Source: Prochlorococcus sp. AG-402-P16 (GTDB lineage: Bacteria; Cyanobacteriota; Cyanobacteriia; PCC-6307; Cyanobiaceae). From it: a stretch of 64,000 bases of DNA. The DNA lies in the NCBI GenBank assembly GCA_003216295.1, contig QCJB01000002.1, forward strand, positions 1-64,000. The letters are read 5' to 3'. The notes under the pieces were generated by a model. The model was given only the letters and a program-made list of their open reading frames with translations. It was not told where the DNA came from and ran no database searches. Shown piece after piece: positions 62,830 through 64,000 of this stretch; the stretch's first letter is position 1, and each line of letters begins with the position of its first letter. Made by a program: the position numbers and the translations under genes.

Positions 62830-64000
62830 ATGAATGGATTAGGCCTCAAATCATTGCTAATAGGTGCAATAAAAATAAAACAGCATAAATATTTTAAAAT
62901 TTTTGTTTTAGTCTTCCTTATTGCTTGCAACTTCAGATTGGATCCTCCAATAAATTCTCGAGAAGCCTTTCTGCAACAAAATGAGAATGTAAATAATCAA
63001 TCTTTCGTATCACAAGCTCTAGAGATAAGTGGAGCAGCCGTTGTGACAATTGAAACTGAGCGTAAAGTTTTTTCATCAAGAGAAAGAATATTCCCCCCTG
63101 GTATTTTGATAGATCCTTATTTTGAACGTTTCTTTGGCCAACCAGGACTCCAAGTACCGCAATCCAGAATTGAAAGAGGTCAAGGAAGTGGAGTGATTTT
63201 TTCAAAGCAAGGTCTTGTCTTAACAAATGCTCACGTAATTGAAAAAACTGATCAACTTGTTGTTGGCTTATCAGATGGGCGAAGAGTAATTGGAAGTGTT
63301 ATAGGACAAGATTCACTAACGGATCTTGCAGTGATTAAGCTTGAAGCTCAAGGTCCATGGCCAATCGCTCCATTGGGTGATTCGGATCTTCTTAGGGTTG
63401 GAGATTGGGCAATTGCAGTAGGAAATCCTTTTGGACTTGAAAACACAGTAACTCTTGGAATAATCAGTAATCTCAATAGAGATGTAGCCCAACTAGGAAT
63501 ATCTGACAAAAGAATAGATCTTATTCAAACTGATGCAGCCATCAATCCAGGAAATTCGGGAGGTCCATTATTGAATACTTCTGGAGAAGTGATTGGAATT
63601 AATACTCTTGTGCGAACTGGTCCTGGAGCAGGACTAGCTTTTGCCATACCAATTAATAGGGCCAGCAAAATCGCTAAAGATTTAATAACTAGTGGTAGAG
63701 CAAAACATCCAATGATCGGTGTATCGCTTGCAAGTAATATCAAACAAAAAAGTAAGTTTCTTTCCCAAAGAGAAAGTGGAGCAGTCATTAAATATGTAGC
63801 ACCAAATGGGCCTGCAGAAAAAGGTGGATTAAAAATTAATGATTTAATAATTTCTATCGATAATAAGAAAATCTTAACACCTGCAGATGTAGTACAGAAA
63901 ATAAATCAAAACAATTTAAAATCAACTATGAAAATTAGAATATTGAGAAAAAATAGGGAATTAGTTAAATTCATCAATCCAATTGATATTTTTGAACTTC
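62830..64000 (+). CDS. DegP/HtrA-type serine protease, 3' end outside window
   Basis: At least 390 residues, open at the window edge. An N-terminal hydrophobic stretch near 20-33 (FKIFVLVFLIACNF) may be a signal or lipoprotein anchor. The trypsin-like domain has the catalytic His in LTNAHVIEKTD, Asp in DSLTDLAVIKLE and Ser in AAINPGNSGGPLLNTSGEV. A PDZ domain starts near residue 325 (VIKYVAPNGPAEKGGLKIND). It acts in envelope or lumen protein quality control. Which of the HhoA, HhoB or HtrA paralogues it is cannot be told. Confidence 0.92.
   Translation, partial: MNGLGLKSLLIGAIKIKQHKYFKIFVLVFLIACNFRLDPPINSREAFLQQNENVNNQSFVSQALEISGAAVVTIETERKVFSSRERIFPPGILIDPYFERFFGQPGLQVPQSRIERGQGSGVIFSKQGLVLTNAHVIEKTDQLVVGLSDGRRVIGSVIGQDSLTDLAVIKLEAQGPWPIAPLGDSDLLRVGDWAIAVGNPFGLENTVTLGIISNLNRDVAQLGISDKRIDLIQTDAAINPGNSGGPLLNTSGEVIGINTLVRTGPGAGLAFAIPINRASKIAKDLITSGRAKHPMIGVSLASNIKQKSKFLSQRESGAVIKYVAPNGPAEKGGLKINDLIISIDNKKILTPADVVQKINQNNLKSTMKIRILRKNRELVKFINPIDIFEL

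Overview
The window is a gene-dense, low-GC stretch of chromosome from a picocyanobacterium, most likely a Prochlorococcus. The reasons are the AT-rich DNA, very short intergenic gaps, and a full set of cyanobacterial markers: NDH-1 subunits including NdhM and NdhO, RpaA, RpaB, Ycf3, Ycf33, Ycf34, PetL, a high-light-inducible protein, plant-type carotenoid desaturases and CRR7. The strain cannot be fixed by eye; base composition and proteins look like the low-light/NATL-type lineages (inference). No phage, insertion sequence, CRISPR array or genomic island is visible.

Layout. 1-5670: citrate synthase, then ndhA-I-G-E, NAD kinase and a CYTH protein. 5757-9270: a small ORF, a PedR-like LuxR regulator, metF, a sugar nucleotidyltransferase and scpA. 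9336-18309: ndhD, ndhF, zeta-carotene isomerase, an RbcR-type LysR regulator, a DUF3172 protein, ndhM, phytoene desaturase and phytoene synthase. 18314-31853: an RNA-binding protein, CCA-adding enzyme, Ycf34, TsaB, an apparent rpaB-plsX-fabH-fabD-plsC operon, radA, ycf3, a copper ATPase, tmk and holB. 31855-36859: rpaA, a 345-bp non-coding region, tRNA-Asn(GUU), an orphan ABC ATPase, a UPF0367 protein, a membrane glycosyltransferase and cysK. 36881-48919: DnaJ-like protein, ndhO, an epimerase, a TPR protein, an IscA-type protein, zeta-carotene desaturase with a SRPBCC partner, hemD, nagZ, rbfA, ycf33, a GST, DUF6816/crr7 head to head, aroK, a double-domain pterin synthase and a RibD-like reductase. 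48939-64000: a FemAB-like protein, DUF4346, petL, VKOR-thioredoxin, nadB, a PDZ/radical-SAM-like protein, a TolC-type channel, an inositol-phosphatase-family enzyme, YihY, xseA/xseB, a high-light-inducible protein and the start of a DegP-type protease cut by the window edge.

Functionally the region joins thylakoid electron transport (eight NDH-1 subunit genes plus crr7 and petL), carotenoid synthesis from GGPP to the lycopene stage (psy, pds, z-iso, zds; only the final CrtH-type isomerase is not seen), fatty-acid and phospholipid initiation, and the light/clock regulators RpaA and RpaB.

The clearest anomaly is in ndhF. The reading frame is intact, but about 47 residues of a highly conserved membrane segment are missing, exactly as if DNA between two TTTTGGG repeats had been deleted in frame. 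The lost part includes the conserved Glu and Arg of the antiporter-like core. Other points of note are an apparent ATA start codon for citrate synthase, a divergent gene pair whose start codons share one CATG, a pterin synthase with one apparently degenerate domain, and a PlsX with a long Ala/Val/Ser/Thr-rich N-terminal extension.
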